Shown piece by piece: positions 32,818-33,153 of a stretch of 33,153 nt of DNA (positions are counted from its first letter, which is position 1; each line of letters starts with the position of its first letter). The stretch is taken from contig JAVBNP010000195.1 in NCBI GenBank assembly GCA_031551455.1, forward strand, positions 1-33,153, given 5' to 3'. This DNA comes from JAIRLS01 sp031551455. GTDB lineage: Bacteria > Bacteroidota > Bacteroidia > Bacteroidales > UBA4181. Below the pieces are notes generated by a model that searched no databases, was not told the DNA's origin, and saw only the letters and a list, made by a program, of their open reading frames with translations. The position numbers and the translations under genes are program-made.

Positions 32818-33153
32818 ATGAAAAGAGTATTTGCAGTTTTTTTTAGTGTCTTGATTTCGATAAGCGTTATTTCTCAAGATATTAAATATCAAAAGGACGA
32901 ACGTCCGCAGAATATCAAAGAAGATGTGTTCGGTGTTTATCAGGCTGATCGCATTAGTGAAATTGACATACTAACAGCGTTAGAGATAGCAGGTGTCAGA
33001 ATATTTGATGTCCCCATATCCCCTGTTTTTGAAAAAGAATATAACCTTTCCGTAAATTTAAATGAGTATGTTGATGGTAAAAAAGTTAACTCAACAGACA
33101 TTATTTATACTCATCGAGGAAAAAATGTGTATGTACATTCCGTAAAAGAGACT
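32818..33153 (+). CDS. Exported protein of unknown function, N-terminal part (3' truncated by window)
   Basis: ATG 32818 opens a frame of 112 codons that runs off the window. The first 20 residues (MKRVFAVFFSVLISISVISQ) are a signal peptide, with cleavage likely at S-Q or Q-D. The visible mature part includes DVFGVYQADRISEIDILTALEIAGVRIFDVPISPVF and a segment rich in short strands (NLSVNLNEYVDG). I do not recognise the family. The gene is more A+T-rich and uses ATA/TTA/AAT codons more freely than the genes to its left, which may point to separate acquisition. It lies just beyond the palindromic region. Confidence 0.8.
   Translation, partial: MKRVFAVFFSVLISISVISQDIKYQKDERPQNIKEDVFGVYQADRISEIDILTALEIAGVRIFDVPISPVFEKEYNLSVNLNEYVDGKKVNSTDIIYTHRGKNVYVHSVKET

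Noticed and set aside
32567..32821. 84-codon open frame on the plus strand
   Set aside because: The central part is translated palindrome (QDLTGFENLLGL) and there is no recognisable domain or promoter.

Overview
The window looks like a chromosomal segment of a Bacteroidales (Bacteroidota) bacterium. The signs are a SusC/SusD outer-membrane pair, ECF sigma / FecR trans-envelope signalling, SPII lipoproteins, OMP_b-brl_3 and DUF4252 proteins, several TAnnTTTG -7 promoter boxes (the Bacteroidota housekeeping pattern) and few Shine-Dalgarno sites. Genus and species cannot be read from the sequence. I see no rRNA, tRNA, CRISPR array, transposase or phage gene.

Layout. (1) 2-3053: a sodium-pumping decarboxylase operon: the end of the carboxyltransferase alpha subunit, a gamma (OadG-like) subunit with an unusually large N-terminal domain, the biotin carrier and the membrane beta subunit. 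It ends at a bidirectional terminator. (2) 3198-5291: a methyltransferase and a YgbA-like nitrosative-stress protein on the minus strand, the latter divergent from an AraC-family regulator with overlapping promoters. (3) 5424-14796: a polysaccharide/glycan utilisation locus (PUL): ECF sigma, FecR anti-sigma, SusC with an STN signalling domain, SusD, and a beta-mannosidase-like GH2. These fit a circuit in which glycan binding at SusCD signals through FecR to the sigma factor. (4) 15013-17023: two small SnoaL/DUF4440-like lipoproteins and a nitroreductase, separated by a palindrome-rich stretch. (5) 17156-21308: a TonB-receptor-like barrel protein divergent from an ECF sigma / short anti-sigma / DUF4252 cassette. 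(6) 21553-28667: a large ABCG-type transporter with an N-terminal cytosolic extension, an acidic small protein, a helix-hairpin-helix protein, a rhomboid protease and cardiolipin synthase. (7) 28730-30367: a GH20 beta-hexosaminidase. (8) 30491-32499: a BlaI/MecI repressor and BlaR1/MecR1-type M56 sensor pair. The repressor frame is cut by an in-frame TAA, and the sensor carries two SusC-plug-like repeats. (9) 32500-33153: a nested palindromic element and the start of a secreted protein that runs off the window.

The most notable observations are the in-frame stop in blaI inside an otherwise intact operator/promoter/ATGA-coupled module, the duplicated plug-like repeats on its M56 partner, two nested palindromic elements (16143-16270 and 32581-32662), a 20-nt word shared by the upstream regions of the PUL sigma gene and a lipoprotein gene, and overlapping divergent promoters between the YgbA-like gene and araC. 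I did not find a clear, wholly undescribed multi-gene system. The best candidates for new biology are the BlaI/M56-plug module and the ECF/short anti-sigma/DUF4252 cassette.
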